A stretch of DNA of 64,000 nt from Pirellulaceae bacterium (GCA_019636375.1 JAHBXS010000002.1:833621-897620), one strand, 5' to 3'. Counted from the stretch's first letter, positions 45,104-56,104 are shown. Numbers and translations: made by a program. The notes: a model not told the origin generated them from the letters alone.

Positions 45104-45243
45104 GAGCGCAAATTTTACCTAGATTGGCATGGCTTTGCAAGTCCAAGGACGCTAAGGTTGCACCTTTTTGGCATTCTACGGTTAATGGGTTAACAACGTT
45201 TTAGCCTTAAAAAACCAACAAATAGACGATTGAGAATCTCGAA

Positions 45244-45969
45244 ATGGGTGAAAACGAAGTCAAAAACGAACGAATGTTTCTCGAAGGGCCTCGTTCGCGA
45301 TGGAGCGAATTCTGGATGCTCCTTAAGGTCATGTGGGACTTTGTGCGAGGTTTTCGCAAACTTCACTTTGCCGGTCCTTGCGTCACTGTGTTCGGCTCGG
45401 CCCGTTTCAAGACCGACCATCCCAGTTACCATCAAGCCCGAGAAATCGGCGCGGCCCTGACGAAAATCGGCTTTACGGTGATGACTGGAGGTGGGCCTGG
45501 AATCATGGAGGCCGCCAATCGAGGTGCATTTGAGGCCGGCGGTCACTCAGTCGGCTGCAATATCGAGCTCCCGTTTGAGCAATCGGTCAACCCCTACGTT
45601 CACCGCTACGTGACGATGCGCTATTTCTTTGTCCGCAAGGTTCTGCTCGTCAAATACAGTTACGCCTTCGTGGTTTGTCCTGGCGGTTTCGGCACGATGG
45701 ACGAGATGTTCGAGGCGTTGACTCTGATCCAAACAGGCAAAATCAAAAATTTTCCTGTGGTCGTCATGGGGACCGAATACTGGAAAGAAATGGTTGAATT
45801 CATGGACATAATGCTTGACGCCGGGACGATTAGCCCTGAAGATCAGGACATGTTGTTCGTAACGGACTCTATCGACGATGCCATGAAATTCATCCAAGAA
45901 AACTCCGTCGCGCGCTTTAATCTCAAGTCAACCAATCGTAAACCCAAATGGTGGCTTGGAGAAAAATAA
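45244..45969 (+). CDS. LOG family protein (TIGR00730-like)
   Basis: A 241-residue Rossmann-fold protein. The nucleotide motif GGGPGIMEAANRGAFEAGG lies near residues 83-101 and the LOG signature PGGFGTMDE near 152-160. LOG enzymes are cytokinin-activating phosphoribohydrolases or AMP nucleosidases; many bacterial members are of unassigned activity. The N-terminal 40 residues are amphipathic and unusual. The gene is divergent from feoA and followed 35 bases later by the DUF1080 gene. Confidence 0.87.
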   Translation: MGENEVKNERMFLEGPRSRWSEFWMLLKVMWDFVRGFRKLHFAGPCVTVFGSARFKTDHPSYHQAREIGAALTKIGFTVMTGGGPGIMEAANRGAFEAGGHSVGCNIELPFEQSVNPYVHRYVTMRYFFVRKVLLVKYSYAFVVCPGGFGTMDEMFEALTLIQTGKIKNFPVVVMGTEYWKEMVEFMDIMLDAGTISPEDQDMLFVTDSIDDAMKFIQENSVARFNLKSTNRKPKWWLGEK

Positions 45970-46004
45970 TTTTACTCCGACGGAATTCAAGCGAGATTTG
46001 GTTC

Positions 46005-46760
46005 ATGTTAATTCGCTCACTATGTTTGCTTGTCGTTTTTCAATTTGCGTTTGTCGCGTCCTACGCCCAAGAACCGATTCAGCTACCGCCCGCCAGTCCC
46101 GAACTGGTCTCGATCTTCAATGGTGAAGACCTGACCGCTTGGGATGGGGACCCGCGTTTTTGGAGCGTTCGCGACGGAGTAATTCGCGGGGAGACGACCG
46201 AGGAAAATCGGTCCCCTGGCAATACCTTCCTTGTCTGGGAAGGAGGAAAGACGACCGATTTTGAACTCCGTCTTTCCTTCCGTTTAACGGCTTCTAACAA
46301 TTCAGGCATTCAGTACCGCTCACAACGCTTGCCCGCCGACATTGCGAAACACGCATGGGTCGTCAAAGGCTATCAATTTGAAATTCGTAATGAGGTCGAC
46401 TTCCCTAATGTATCGGGGTTTGTCTATGACGAAGGCGGAAAACGTGGGCGAATGTGCCTCACCGGTGAAATCGCTCGCTGGGATTCCGATGCCGGAAAAC
46501 AAGTGACCGGTCAACTGATCGATCAAGAATCCTTCAAGGCCCTTTTTCAACTCGACGACTGGAACGATGCGGTGATTATTGCTCGGGGCAATCGGATGCA
46601 GCATTTTTTGAACAATCGACTCGTTGTTGACTTTACGGACAACGACCCCAACTTAGCCTTGCATGACGGCGTGTTAGCATTGCAGCTTCACGGCGGTGCT
46701 CCGATGTGGGTCGAATTCCGTGACATCCGCATCAAGAGCCTGAACGACGATTCGAAATAG
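46005..46760 (+). CDS. DUF1080 (3-keto-disaccharide hydrolase-like) secreted protein
   Basis: A 251-residue protein with signal peptide ending VASYAQ and a DUF1080 jelly-roll: FNGEDLTAWDG opening, DFELRLSFRLTASNNSGIQY, VKGYQFEIRN, then ALQLHGGAPMWVEFRDIRIK closing. These are typical of the family now called 3-keto-disaccharide hydrolase-like, numerous in planctomycetes and thought to act on polysaccharides or keto-sugars outside the cell. The frame begins within the preceding gene, but the ATG at 46005 gives the signal peptide. Confidence 0.9.
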   Translation: MLIRSLCLLVVFQFAFVASYAQEPIQLPPASPELVSIFNGEDLTAWDGDPRFWSVRDGVIRGETTEENRSPGNTFLVWEGGKTTDFELRLSFRLTASNNSGIQYRSQRLPADIAKHAWVVKGYQFEIRNEVDFPNVSGFVYDEGGKRGRMCLTGEIARWDSDAGKQVTGQLIDQESFKALFQLDDWNDAVIIARGNRMQHFLNNRLVVDFTDNDPNLALHDGVLALQLHGGAPMWVEFRDIRIKSLNDDSK

Positions 46761-46798
46761 GCCGATACAGCGGCCTCAAGTCGGGCAAAATTCAATCT

Positions 46799-48301
46799 CT
46801 AAAACTCAAATAGCGACAATAAATCGACTGTTGCCTCTTTGTCCCCCTTGGCTAACTCACTCGCGAACTGATCGACAGCGGTAACTGGAGAGATGGTATT
46901 TGTTGCTTGACCGGCCAGTGACAAAGGTTGCGAATCGTTGTCGGGCTGGAACATCGAGAAGGAATTTCCGCCGTTGTCCCCTTCACCGTCTTGGGCTCCC
47001 CCTTGGCCTCCCGACCCCATCATTCCGGCGGGAGGCATCCCTTGAGCCCCAACTCCAGCGATGTTAATCACAAAAGGATTCTCATTGCCATCATTGTTCA
47101 CAAATCGAATCGTCCCAGTTCGTAGTCCATCTCCTTTGGGAGTGAACTGAACTGTAAACGTCGAGGTTGCTCCTCCGGCAATTGATGACGCCGGCATGGA
47201 TAGTATGCGAAACTCGTTCGGGTTCGACGAGACCACGCGGGGACTTCCATTTAAAACCAACGACAAGTTGCCGTGGTTCTTGATCGTAAATGTTCTGGTT
47301 ACCCCCGTCGCACCCACATTGGTCGTACCGAAATGGGTATGCTGCTCAAGCGATGGTTGGTTAGAAGAATGAATGATCGAGCGGTTGTTACCGAAGACTG
47401 CAACTTCGGGAGCTTGGCGAACTACCCCTTTCACGAAATCCAGCTTGCGGTTTTTAGTCCCCATTAAGACAGCAGGTAAAAACTGCGATTGGCCAAGCGA
47501 GCCTCCACTGGCCATGATGCTGTAACGGCCCTTGGGAAGCTGCAAACTGTAGCCCCCTGAAGATGTTGTCGTGGTCCGATAGGTCTGCCCACCGCCATCA
47601 CGAATCGCAGTGATGGTAATCCCGCCCAGGCCTTCACCGGGCGTGTAAAATTTGTCCTTTGTTACTGTATCTTGATAGGCCACGCCCGTCAGGAAGGCGT
47701 GCCCGGCGCTATACGCAAAGTTCTGCGTCATCATCACGCCATTGTTGCCTTTGTATTTTCCTTGGACGACACCAACCCCGATCTCCATCAGGTTGTCATC
47801 CATCATGGCAACTCGATGCGCTCGCCCTGGATAATTTTTATCGACAAACAGTGCCTCTTGCAGGGATTTGGTGAACTCCAACAAATTGACCGTGCCGTTC
47901 GTTGAACGCACGGCAATATTTTCGTTCCAGCTACTCGGATTTTTGAATACGTAACCAGCGTCACTCATTCGCTTGCCAGGACTCGAACCATTGGCACCTG
48001 TATGAGAAAGTACGTTGTTGGCGAGCATCCACTGGGAGTGTTTTTGAGCCGCATCGGTAATAAACCGATTTAAAGCCAAGGGTTGTTTTTTGGCCGTCGA
48101 AATCGTCCCAGCAGGCAAGCCCTCGTTCAGGTTAACGCCCAATTGCTGCGCGTAGGTTGCCGGATTGGCACGAGCGAAATTGATCAACTCGATCACGTAT
48201 TGATCGAAGTTGGTTGGATTGGCAGCGGCCAAAAGCTGGCGGGGCTCCAAGGCTTGATAAGTCAACTCGTCTGCGGGGCGGCGAAAACGTTGGTGCGACA
48301 T
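46799..48301 (-). CDS. Secreted CAP-domain protein with LEPR-XLL signal
   Basis: A 500-residue protein. Near the N-terminus lies the planctomycete motif LEPRQLL (residues 18-24) marking LEPR-XLL exported proteins. A CAP/SCP domain (about 30-200) contains VIELINFARANPATYAQQLG, HSQWMLANNVLSH and GRAHRVAMMDDNLMEIGVGV. A carboxypeptidase-regulatory-like domain then runs to about residue 300 (GITITAIRDGGGQTYRTTTT). A choice-of-anchor-D-like Ig domain (about 320-440; FTIKNHGNLSLVLNGSP) and a low-complexity Gly/Gln tail follow. AAAAGG lies eight to nine bases before the ATG. CAP domains of bacteria have unknown, often peptidase or lipid-binding, roles. Confidence 0.85.
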   Translation of the reverse strand: MSHQRFRRPADELTYQALEPRQLLAAANPTNFDQYVIELINFARANPATYAQQLGVNLNEGLPAGTISTAKKQPLALNRFITDAAQKHSQWMLANNVLSHTGANGSSPGKRMSDAGYVFKNPSSWNENIAVRSTNGTVNLLEFTKSLQEALFVDKNYPGRAHRVAMMDDNLMEIGVGVVQGKYKGNNGVMMTQNFAYSAGHAFLTGVAYQDTVTKDKFYTPGEGLGGITITAIRDGGGQTYRTTTTSSGGYSLQLPKGRYSIMASGGSLGQSQFLPAVLMGTKNRKLDFVKGVVRQAPEVAVFGNNRSIIHSSNQPSLEQHTHFGTTNVGATGVTRTFTIKNHGNLSLVLNGSPRVVSSNPNEFRILSMPASSIAGGATSTFTVQFTPKGDGLRTGTIRFVNNDGNENPFVINIAGVGAQGMPPAGMMGSGGQGGAQDGEGDNGGNSFSMFQPDNDSQPLSLAGQATNTISPVTAVDQFASELAKGDKEATVDLLSLFEF

Positions 48302-48630
48302 CGGCGAAAACCTTTTCCGTCGTGATGTTAAGTGGCGGCAAAGGGGACTGGAGACTCTCCCCAATTGGAAGCGTAGCTTATTTATCGAAAAATGCCACTC
48401 GTTTTTTCTACCAAATGACTGCAAACCTCTGTTTTACTCCGCGAATCCCCAAAATTGACAGCCTTTTCGAGCACCAGACGGCATCATCGCCCGTTTCGCA
48501 GTTGCAGAAATCTTATGCCAGCGTTGCGAGTGCGTTCAAGGAATTCGTTTATAATGCGGGTTTTGCCTGACACCCGCTGGGCATACTGCGGTAGCCCAAG
48601 ACTTCTCTTCTATAATTTTGAATTGTTACG

Positions 48631-50964
48631 ATGGAATCAAGAAAGCGTATCTTTGCGAAGACGTTGATGATTTTATTGGAATGTCTGTTGGCATTTTCGG
48701 CCAGTCAAGCATTTGGGCAAGGCACGATTGACCGCGATGGTTCAGATTTTTTCGAGAGGCACATCCGCCCGGTCTTGATCGAACACTGCTACCAATGCCA
48801 CTCAGCCGATTCCCCGGTCATTCAAGGCGGACTGCGACTCGACACTGCGGAAGCGATGCAAGCCGGGGGTGACTCGGGACCGCTATTTCAAGGCTCCAAT
48901 GCCGACGAGAGCCTCCTGCTAAGCGTCCTGAACTGGGAGGACTTCGAAATGCCTCCCGCCGGAAAACTTCCGGACGAAACGATCCAACATTTTCGCCTCT
49001 GGATCGAAATGGGGGCTCCCGATCCGCGTTCGGAGAATTTGGCTCTCTCTGCTCAACCCACCCCAAAAGATTCTGACCAATCCAGCAACCACTGGGCCTT
49101 TTTACCTCCAACGAAAAATCCGCCTCCCGAACTTTCCACCACTCCATCCGACGACTGGCGGATTAGCAATCTTGATCGGTTTGTGTTGCAAACTTTGCAG
49201 CAGCGGGGAATTGAACCAGCGCCTCGCGCTGAGCCGCGCACTCTTTTAAGGCGACTTCATTTCGTCCTGACCGGCTTGCCTCCGACTGCCGATGAATACT
49301 CAGGTTTTGAGTCGGTGACTAACGACGAGCAGAAATTGATGCAGCTTTATGAGCAAACGGTGGATCGCTTGTTAGACTCTCCCGAGTTCGGTCAACGCTG
49401 GGGACGACACTGGTTGGATGTCGCGCGCTACGCCGACACCAAAGGCTACGTCTTCTTAGAGGATCGTAACTATCCCCACGCTTTCCGCTTCCGCGATTGG
49501 GTCATCGATTCGTTCAATGCCGATCTTCCCTACGATCAATTTGTATTGGCTCAATTGGCCGCCGATCACCTTGACGATCCGGCTTTCAAGCCAGCGATGG
49601 GATTTTTGACGTTAGGGCGTCGTTTCATCAATAACCCACATGACATCATTGATGATCGCATCGACGTCATGTCGCGCGGCTTGATGGGGCTCACCGTCTC
49701 TTGCGCTCGTTGCCACGACCACAAGTACGACCCGATCTCGATCCAGGAGTATTACTCGCTTTACGGAATCTTTGCCAGCGGACACGAGCTACCGCAGCCT
49801 AAACCGGAAGCCGAGACTCCGCCACCTGCTGAAAATGGCACGGTTGAAAGTAGTTCCGAATCGGAAGTCGCCGAAGCCTCAGGTGAAACCCAGGCTACTT
49901 CTGACGAACCGGTTGTTGCGGTGCCTGCACCACCCGATCCAGAAGACTACCTGATGCTTCGCGACTCAGACACCTTCCACCAGCCGGTTGTTTTTCTACG
50001 TGGCAATCCAGACCGACACGGAGAAACCGTGCCGCGACAGTTTTTGCAAATCGCCACCCTCGATCCAGTCCACCCCTACGAGGATCGCAGCGGACGGTTA
50101 GAAATGGCTCGCGCTATCGCCAACCCCCAAAATCCTCTCACCGCCCGCGTCTGGGTAAATCGAGTCTGGGGACACCTGATCGGCAGCGGCCTCGTGACGA
50201 CCCCCAGCGATTTTGGAACACGCGGCGAACCGCCCACGCACCCCGAACTCCTTGATTGGTTGACTTGTCGGTTTATCGAAGAGGGCTGGTCGACCAAATG
50301 GTTGATCCGCGAAATTGTTCTCTCACGAACGTTCACGCAGTCCAGCGATGTTTCCTCCTCTGCGTTTGAGCTTGATCCCGAAAACCGTTGGCTCGGGAGG
50401 ATGAATCGCCGCCGACTCGATTGGGAAACGATGCGGGACGCCCTCCTGCTGGCCGCCGGAGAACTGGATCGCTCGCTTGGCGGTCCCGCTGTGGATTTGA
50501 CCCAAGAACCTTTCAGCCGTCGCCGAACCGTGTACGGATTTGTCGAACGTCAAAACCTACCGCCAATGTTTCGTACTTTTGATTTAGCCAACCCCGATAC
50601 GCACACTCCTCAACGCCCCTACACGGTCGTCCCCCAGCAGGCCCTGTTTTTGATGAACAGTCCTTTCGCTCGCGATCAAGCGATCAAGTTAGCAAACCGC
50701 TCCGAGATCACCTCTGCTTCTTCCGATGCTGATAAAATCAATGCGTTGTACCGCGTCGTCTTCGGACGAGCGGCAACGGAATCCGAACTTGAGCGAACCA
50801 CGAAGTTTCTGGAAGAACAGATTGCAGCCTTGAATCAAGAAAGTGCCGATCTCATCCAAGACTCATCGGCTGAACCTCACGAACCTGACGTCGATCCGCT
50901 AACGCCCTGGCAACAGTTGGCCCAAGTCTTATTGATGACCAACGAATTGATGTTCGTCGATTGA
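48631..50964 (+). CDS. PSCyt1/DUF1549/DUF1553 protein
   Basis: A 777-residue exported protein. The signal peptide ends near QAFGQ. A planctomycete cytochrome c domain carries CYQCH at residues 53-57. DUF1549 (about 160-370) starts at NLDRFVLQTLQQRGIEPAPR, and DUF1553 (about 490-740) includes RVWVNRVWGHLIGSGLVTTP and QALFLMNSPFARDQ. An extra Pro/Glu/Ser-rich insertion lies near 385-440. These proteins form a pair with DUF1501 proteins, as here, and are a hallmark of planctomycetes; the function is unknown. A perfect -10 TATAAT lies 15-20 bases before the ATG, with no Shine-Dalgarno, so leaderless translation is possible. Confidence 0.92.
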   Translation: MESRKRIFAKTLMILLECLLAFSASQAFGQGTIDRDGSDFFERHIRPVLIEHCYQCHSADSPVIQGGLRLDTAEAMQAGGDSGPLFQGSNADESLLLSVLNWEDFEMPPAGKLPDETIQHFRLWIEMGAPDPRSENLALSAQPTPKDSDQSSNHWAFLPPTKNPPPELSTTPSDDWRISNLDRFVLQTLQQRGIEPAPRAEPRTLLRRLHFVLTGLPPTADEYSGFESVTNDEQKLMQLYEQTVDRLLDSPEFGQRWGRHWLDVARYADTKGYVFLEDRNYPHAFRFRDWVIDSFNADLPYDQFVLAQLAADHLDDPAFKPAMGFLTLGRRFINNPHDIIDDRIDVMSRGLMGLTVSCARCHDHKYDPISIQEYYSLYGIFASGHELPQPKPEAETPPPAENGTVESSSESEVAEASGETQATSDEPVVAVPAPPDPEDYLMLRDSDTFHQPVVFLRGNPDRHGETVPRQFLQIATLDPVHPYEDRSGRLEMARAIANPQNPLTARVWVNRVWGHLIGSGLVTTPSDFGTRGEPPTHPELLDWLTCRFIEEGWSTKWLIREIVLSRTFTQSSDVSSSAFELDPENRWLGRMNRRRLDWETMRDALLLAAGELDRSLGGPAVDLTQEPFSRRRTVYGFVERQNLPPMFRTFDLANPDTHTPQRPYTVVPQQALFLMNSPFARDQAIKLANRSEITSASSDADKINALYRVVFGRAATESELERTTKFLEEQIAALNQESADLIQDSSAEPHEPDVDPLTPWQQLAQVLLMTNELMFVD

Positions 50965-50976
50965 AAGGATGATCCA

Positions 50977-52443
50977 ATGCAACCACACAATTTTCACTCG
51001 GAACATCTGACGCTCACGCGGCGACAATTGCTCGGTCGTTGCGGAATGGGTTTGGGGACGCTCGCCTTGGGTAGTCTTTTAGCAGACGGTTCCCCAGCAG
51101 ATGGGCAAATTCTCCCTGCTGCTTCGCCGACCGACGGCCCCAACCCTTTGGCTCCCCGGCTCCCGCATTTTCCCGCCAAGGCCAAACGGGTGATTCATCT
51201 GTTTATGAACGGCGGACCATCGCAAGTCGACACTTTCGACCCCAAACCCGCCTTAGACAAATGGGCGGGCCAATCCCTCCCCATCGATAACCTGCCGACC
51301 GAGCGGAAAACCGGTGCCGCGTTTCCTTCGCCATTCAAGTTTCAGAAATACGGCCAAAGCGGCATCGAGGTCAGCGAACTGTTCGCCAAGACCGCCGAGT
51401 CGATCGACGACATCGCCATCATTCGCTCGATGCATGCCGATGTCCCCAACCATGAACCGTCGCTGATGCTGATGAATTGCGGCGACGCGCGTCAGATTCG
51501 CCCCAGCTTCGGGTCTTGGGTGACGTATGGGCTGGGAACTGAGAACCAAAATCTTCCGGCCTTCATCGCCATGTGCCCGGGCGGCTATCCAATCCAAGAA
51601 TCACAGAATTGGCAAGCCGGATTTTTGCCAGGGATCTTTCAGGGGACCTACATCGACTCACAGCACACCTCCATCGAAAAACTGATTGCCCATATTCGCA
51701 ATCCGCAATTGCCTCGCGACCAACAGCGTCGCCAACTTGAACTGCTCCGTGAACTTAACGAGCAACACCAACAAGCCCGCGCTCAAGACGCGGCGATGGA
51801 GGCCCGCATCCAGTCGTTCGAGTTGGCGTTTCGGATGCAACAAGAGGCCGCCGATGCATTTGATGTCAGCCAAGAACCGCAGCACATTCTCGATATGTAC
51901 GGTCCGGGAGTTCAGGCTCGGCAAATTCTCATCGCGCGGCGACTCGTCGAACGGGGCGTTCGCTTTGTGCAGTTGTGGCACGGTCACGAGCAACCCTGGG
52001 ACAGCCACGACGACTTGGAAATTCAACATCGGAAATTAGCGGGTGAATGCGACCAAGCGATCGGGGCTTTGTTAAAAGACTTAAAGCAGCGAGGTCTCTT
52101 AAAAGAGACCCTGGTGATCTGGGGGGGCGAATTCGGTCGTACTCCGGTCGTGGAGATGCCCCAAGAAGGAGCCAACGCCGGAAAAATCAACGGTCGCGAT
52201 CACAACCATTACGGCTTCACAATGTGGCTCGCGGGGGGTGGCGTCAAAGGTGGTACGGTTCACGGAGCCACCGACGAGTTCGGCTTTAAGGCGGTCGAGG
52301 ATCGCGTCCATGTTCACGACCTGCACGCGACCTTGCTGCATCTCCTAGGTTTCGATCATCAACATCTCACCTACCGCTACGCCGGCCGAGACTTCCGCCT
52401 CACCGACGTACACGGCAACGTAATCCATAACCTCATCGCTTAA
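50977..52443 (+). CDS. DUF1501 protein with Tat signal
   Basis: A 488-residue protein with a twin-arginine signal (LTRRQLLGRCGMGLGTLALG), then the DUF1501 body with HLFMNGGPSQVDTFDPKPAL near residue 75, VRFVQLWHGHEQPWDSHDDL near 330, and a late WGGEFGRTPVVEMPQ. Conserved Asp/His residues suggest a sulfatase/phosphatase-like fold. It lies 12 bases after the DUF1549/1553 gene, so the two are cotranscribed; partners likely act together on an exported substrate. Confidence 0.93.
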   Translation: MQPHNFHSEHLTLTRRQLLGRCGMGLGTLALGSLLADGSPADGQILPAASPTDGPNPLAPRLPHFPAKAKRVIHLFMNGGPSQVDTFDPKPALDKWAGQSLPIDNLPTERKTGAAFPSPFKFQKYGQSGIEVSELFAKTAESIDDIAIIRSMHADVPNHEPSLMLMNCGDARQIRPSFGSWVTYGLGTENQNLPAFIAMCPGGYPIQESQNWQAGFLPGIFQGTYIDSQHTSIEKLIAHIRNPQLPRDQQRRQLELLRELNEQHQQARAQDAAMEARIQSFELAFRMQQEAADAFDVSQEPQHILDMYGPGVQARQILIARRLVERGVRFVQLWHGHEQPWDSHDDLEIQHRKLAGECDQAIGALLKDLKQRGLLKETLVIWGGEFGRTPVVEMPQEGANAGKINGRDHNHYGFTMWLAGGGVKGGTVHGATDEFGFKAVEDRVHVHDLHATLLHLLGFDHQHLTYRYAGRDFRLTDVHGNVIHNLIA

Positions 52444-52840
52444 ACCCCGCCTCAATTTTCATAGTCAGAGTAGAGCGACCCAAAGTCGGAGACCAAATAC
52501 AATTTTTTGGTTTGGCTCTCCGACGAATTTTTTAGACAGGATGACAGGATTTACAGGATTAGTTGTTTGTCAGTTTCCTTGCGATTTCAAATTGTCTTGT
52601 TGCCATTCCAAATTGTTTTGTTTTGAGTCGCTGTCACCCGACAGTCCGAACGTCTCGCAAACAAATCCTGTAAATCCTGTCTGGCCTTCCGAGTCTGCCA
52701 ATGGATCAACTTTCCATTTTTCAAAAGGCTGACAAGATTACCGCATCTCGTGGCCACTTGATTAAGCGGCCTGTTTGGTGCTACGCTGGGGAAATTTTGT
52801 AAATTTCCCGTTTTTGGCTTTTCTTCCAGGAGTAGCTAGG
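52444..52840. other. Intergenic region before carB, containing a dispersed-type inverted repeat
   Basis: A 397-base gap with no ORF of coding character. It holds an inverted repeat listed separately and a promoter candidate TTGATT, 18 bases, TACGCT (52758-52787) about 50 bases before carB. Confidence 0.5.
52543..52681. repeat. 139-bp element bounded by 18-base perfect inverted repeats
   Basis: Arms are GACAGGATTTACAGGATT at 52543-52560 and its exact reverse complement at 52664-52681. Inner sequence is AT-rich with two copies of AAATTGTyTTGTT. No target duplication is evident. The arm sequence is of a kind seen dispersed in bacterial genomes; a non-autonomous element or a hairpin RNA are both possible. 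Confidence 0.5.
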
Positions 52841-55800
52841 GTGCCACGTCGCGACGATCTCAAAAAAATCCTGCTTATCGGCTCTGGCCCCATCGTTATC
52901 GGCCAAGCCTGCGAATTTGACTATTCTGGGACCCAGGCTTGTAAGGCCCTCCGCGAAGAAGGCTACGAGGTCGTCCTCGTCAACAGCAACCCGGCCACGA
53001 TCATGACCGACCCAGCCACAGCGGAACGAACTTACATCGAGCCGCTGACCTGGCAAATCGTCGAAAAGATCATCGCCAAAGAACGTCCTGACGCCATCCT
53101 CCCTACGCTCGGCGGTCAAACGGCCCTCAATCTGGCCCTCGATCTCGACCATCACGGCGTGCTCGAAAAATACAACGTCGAAATGATTGGAGCCAAGGCC
53201 GATGTCATCGACAAAGCCGAAAACCGAAAACGCTTCCAACAGGCGATGGAAAAAATCGGGCTCTCCACCTGCCGAGGCCGGACGGTCAACACCGTCGAGG
53301 AGGCCCGCAAAGTCATGGAAGAAGTCGGCCTCCCCTGCATCGTCCGCCCCAGCTTCACGATGGGAGGTAGCGGTTCCGCCATCGCCTACAACCGCGACGA
53401 ATTCGATCTGCTCGTGAAGCGCGGGCTGGACCTTTCGCCCACCACCGAGGTCTTGGTCGAAGAGTCGATCATCGGTTGGAAGGAATACGAAATGGAGGTC
53501 ATGCGCGACCTCGACGACAACGTGGTGATTATCTGCTCTATCGAAAACTTCGACCCGATGGGGGTCCACACGGGTGACTCGATCACCGTCGCCCCTGCGC
53601 AAACGCTGACCGACAAAGAGTACCAACGCATGCGCGACGCCAGCATCGCCGTCATCCGCGAGATCGGCGTCGAGACAGGCGGTTCGAATATTCAGTTCGC
53701 TTGCGATCCGAAGTCTGACCGGATGATCGTGATCGAGATGAATCCGCGTGTTAGCCGCTCCAGTGCCTTGGCCTCCAAAGCGACCGGCTTTCCTATCGCC
53801 AAAATCGCCGCGAAATTGGCCGTTGGCTATCGCCTGTGGGAGCTTCCCAACGACATCACCCAAAAAACACTCGCCTGCTTCGAGCCGACGATTGATTACG
53901 TGGTGACGAAGATTCCTCGTTTCGCCTTTGAAAAATTCCCAGAAGCTGACCAGACGTTGATGACCCAGATGAAAAGCGTTGGCGAAACGATGGCCATCGG
54001 GCGTTCATTCAAAGAGTCATTCCAAAAAGCCCTCCGCGGCTTGGAAGTCGGCAGCTTTGGCTTCGGCTGCGACCCCAAAGACCTCTGGGGAACCGAGGCG
54101 CAACCCGACATCGATTCGATTCGTTCTAAACTCGCGATCCCTAACGCCGAGCGGGCTTGGTACATCCGTTATGCGATGAAGGCAGGGATGACCCACGAAC
54201 AAATTCACACCCTCACGCATATCGACCCGTGGTTCTTGCATCAGTTGGGCGAAATCGTCGCGCTGGAAGAACAACTTCGCGCTATTCAAAACATGACCGA
54301 CGCCAATTCCGAATTGCTCCGCCGCGCGAAACGGTTTGGCTTCTCCGACCGGCAACTTGGCACGATCTGGGGCGTTCCCGAAATCGAAGTCCGAAGACAT
54401 CGTTTGTCGCTCGGCATTCGCGCGACCTTCAAGAGCGTCGATACGTGCGCCGCAGAGTTCGAGGCCCAGACCCCTTACTTCTACAGCACTTACGAAGACG
54501 AAGACGAAACTCCCGCGAAAAATTCCGAAACAAAACGCGTGATGATCCTCGGCGGCGGTCCCAACCGGATCGGCCAAGGGATCGAGTTCGATTATTGCTG
54601 TTGTCACGCTAGCTACGCTTTGCGTGAAATGGGGATCGAGTCGATCATGGTCAACTCAAACCCAGAGACAGTCAGCACTGACTACGACACCAGCGATATG
54701 CTGTTCTTCGAGCCGCTGACCGTTGAAGACGTCTTGAACATCTGTGACCGGGTCCAGCCCGATGGGGTGATCGTGCAATTCGGTGGCCAAACGCCGCTGA
54801 ATCTCGCCAGGGCCCTTGCCAACAACGGTGTGAAGATCATCGGCACGAGCGTCGATACGATCGAAGCCGCCGAGGACCGCGAGAAATTCCAACAACTTCT
54901 CCACCAACTCGACCTTAAACAACCGGCCAACGGCATCGCCCGCTCGATGGACCAAGCCCGTAAAGTCGCCGAGGTGGTCGGATTCCCATCGTTGGTCCGC
55001 CCCAGCTTTGTTCTCGGTGGTCGCGCGATGGAGATTTGCTACGACCGCAGCCAGTTCGAGCGGTTTGTCGCCGAAGCTTTTTTAGTTTCCCAAGGGGCTC
55101 CGGTGCTCATCGACCGCTTCCTCGAAGACGCCATCGAAGTCGACGTCGATTGCATTTCCGATGGCAACCACGTGACGATTGCCGGAGTCATGGAACACAT
55201 CGAAGAGGCCGGGGTCCATTCGGGCGATTCGGCTTGCTGCCTCCCGACTCATTCGCTCCCCAAGGAAACGGTGGATGAAATTCGCGCCGCGACGATTGCG
55301 ATGGCGAGACGATTGAAAGTCGTCGGCTTGATGAATGTTCAGTTCGCCGTGAAAAAAGAAGACGGGCACTTCAACGTTTATGTACTCGAAGTCAATCCGC
55401 GTGCCAGTCGTACGGTGCCGTTTGTCGCCAAGGCCACAGGGGTTCCCGTCGCCGCGATTGCTGCGAAAGTGATGGCCGGAATGAGCCTCGTTGAACTTGA
55501 TGCCATGAACGAAGTCATCCCCACTTCCTACTCGGTCAAGGAAAGTGTCTTTCCCTTCCGAAAATTTGTCGGCGTCGACATCGTCCTCGGTCCGGAAATG
55601 CGAAGTACGGGCGAGGTCATGGGAATCAGCCATTCCTTCCCGCTCGCGTTTGCCAAGAGCCAGCTTGCGGCAGGAACTGTGTTCCCCAGCGAAGGGCGGA
55701 TTTTTATTAGCCTTTCCGAGCGGCATAAGGACTTCGCGTGTGGACTTGCCCGCCGTTTGGTCGCTTTGGGCTTCTCGATCATCGCCACCGAAGGGACCGC

Positions 55801-56104
55801 CAAACGCCTCGAACAGGCCGGCATTCCCGTGGAGCGGGTCAAGAAAATCATTGAGGGGCATCCGAACTTGATCGATCACTTGAAGAACGAATCGGTCGCC
55901 ATGATTTTGAACACCCCCAGTGGCAAGGGTGCCCGCACCGACGAAGGCCGCATCCGCGCCACCGCCGTCCAGCACGGGGTCCCCTGCATCACCACCGCCC
56001 AAGCCGCCGAAGCCGCCGTCGCCGCCATGGAGGCTCTCCGCCACGAGGACCTCGATGTGCAATCACTCCAAGACCGCTTCGCCACCCTGGTGACATCGCG
56101 GTAG
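52841..56104 (+). CDS. carB: Carbamoyl-phosphate synthase, large subunit
   Basis: A 1087-residue protein in two homologous ATP-grasp halves: first half with [20 protein letters not shown] near residue 10 and [12 protein letters not shown] near 170; second half with [17 protein letters not shown] near 570. The last 150 residues form the MGS-like regulatory domain ([20 protein letters not shown]). It makes carbamoyl phosphate from glutamine-derived ammonia, bicarbonate and 2 ATP for pyrimidines and arginine. The GTG at 52841 has AGGAG seven bases upstream, which fixes the start over an upstream TTG. carA is not adjacent. Confidence 0.97.
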   Translation: MPRRDDLKKILLIGSGPIVIGQACEFDYSGTQACKALREEGYEVVLVNSNPATIMTDPATAERTYIEPLTWQIVEKIIAKERPDAILPTLGGQTALNLALDLDHHGVLEKYNVEMIGAKADVIDKAENRKRFQQAMEKIGLSTCRGRTVNTVEEARKVMEEVGLPCIVRPSFTMGGSGSAIAYNRDEFDLLVKRGLDLSPTTEVLVEESIIGWKEYEMEVMRDLDDNVVIICSIENFDPMGVHTGDSITVAPAQTLTDKEYQRMRDASIAVIREIGVETGGSNIQFACDPKSDRMIVIEMNPRVSRSSALASKATGFPIAKIAAKLAVGYRLWELPNDITQKTLACFEPTIDYVVTKIPRFAFEKFPEADQTLMTQMKSVGETMAIGRSFKESFQKALRGLEVGSFGFGCDPKDLWGTEAQPDIDSIRSKLAIPNAERAWYIRYAMKAGMTHEQIHTLTHIDPWFLHQLGEIVALEEQLRAIQNMTDANSELLRRAKRFGFSDRQLGTIWGVPEIEVRRHRLSLGIRATFKSVDTCAAEFEAQTPYFYSTYEDEDETPAKNSETKRVMILGGGPNRIGQGIEFDYCCCHASYALREMGIESIMVNSNPETVSTDYDTSDMLFFEPLTVEDVLNICDRVQPDGVIVQFGGQTPLNLARALANNGVKIIGTSVDTIEAAEDREKFQQLLHQLDLKQPANGIARSMDQARKVAEVVGFPSLVRPSFVLGGRAMEICYDRSQFERFVAEAFLVSQGAPVLIDRFLEDAIEVDVDCISDGNHVTIAGVMEHIEEAGVHSGDSACCLPTHSLPKETVDEIRAATIAMARRLKVVGLMNVQFAVKKEDGHFNVYVLEVNPRASRTVPFVAKATGVPVAAIAAKVMAGMSLVELDAMNEVIPTSYSVKESVFPFRKFVGVDIVLGPEMRSTGEVMGISHSFPLAFAKSQLAAGTVFPSEGRIFISLSERHKDFACGLARRLVALGFSIIATEGTAKRLEQAGIPVERVKKIIEGHPNLIDHLKNESVAMILNTPSGKGARTDEGRIRATAVQHGVPCITTAQAAEAAVAAMEALRHEDLDVQSLQDRFATLVTSR

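Noticed and set aside
52781..53863. Long minus-strand ORF (360 codons) opposite carB
   Set aside because: It is antisense to a clear housekeeping gene, has a His/Asp/Val-rich composition produced by the codon bias of the other strand, and has no ribosome binding site.
55082..56062. Another long minus-strand ORF opposite carB
   Set aside because: Same reason: antisense shadow of a conserved enzyme.
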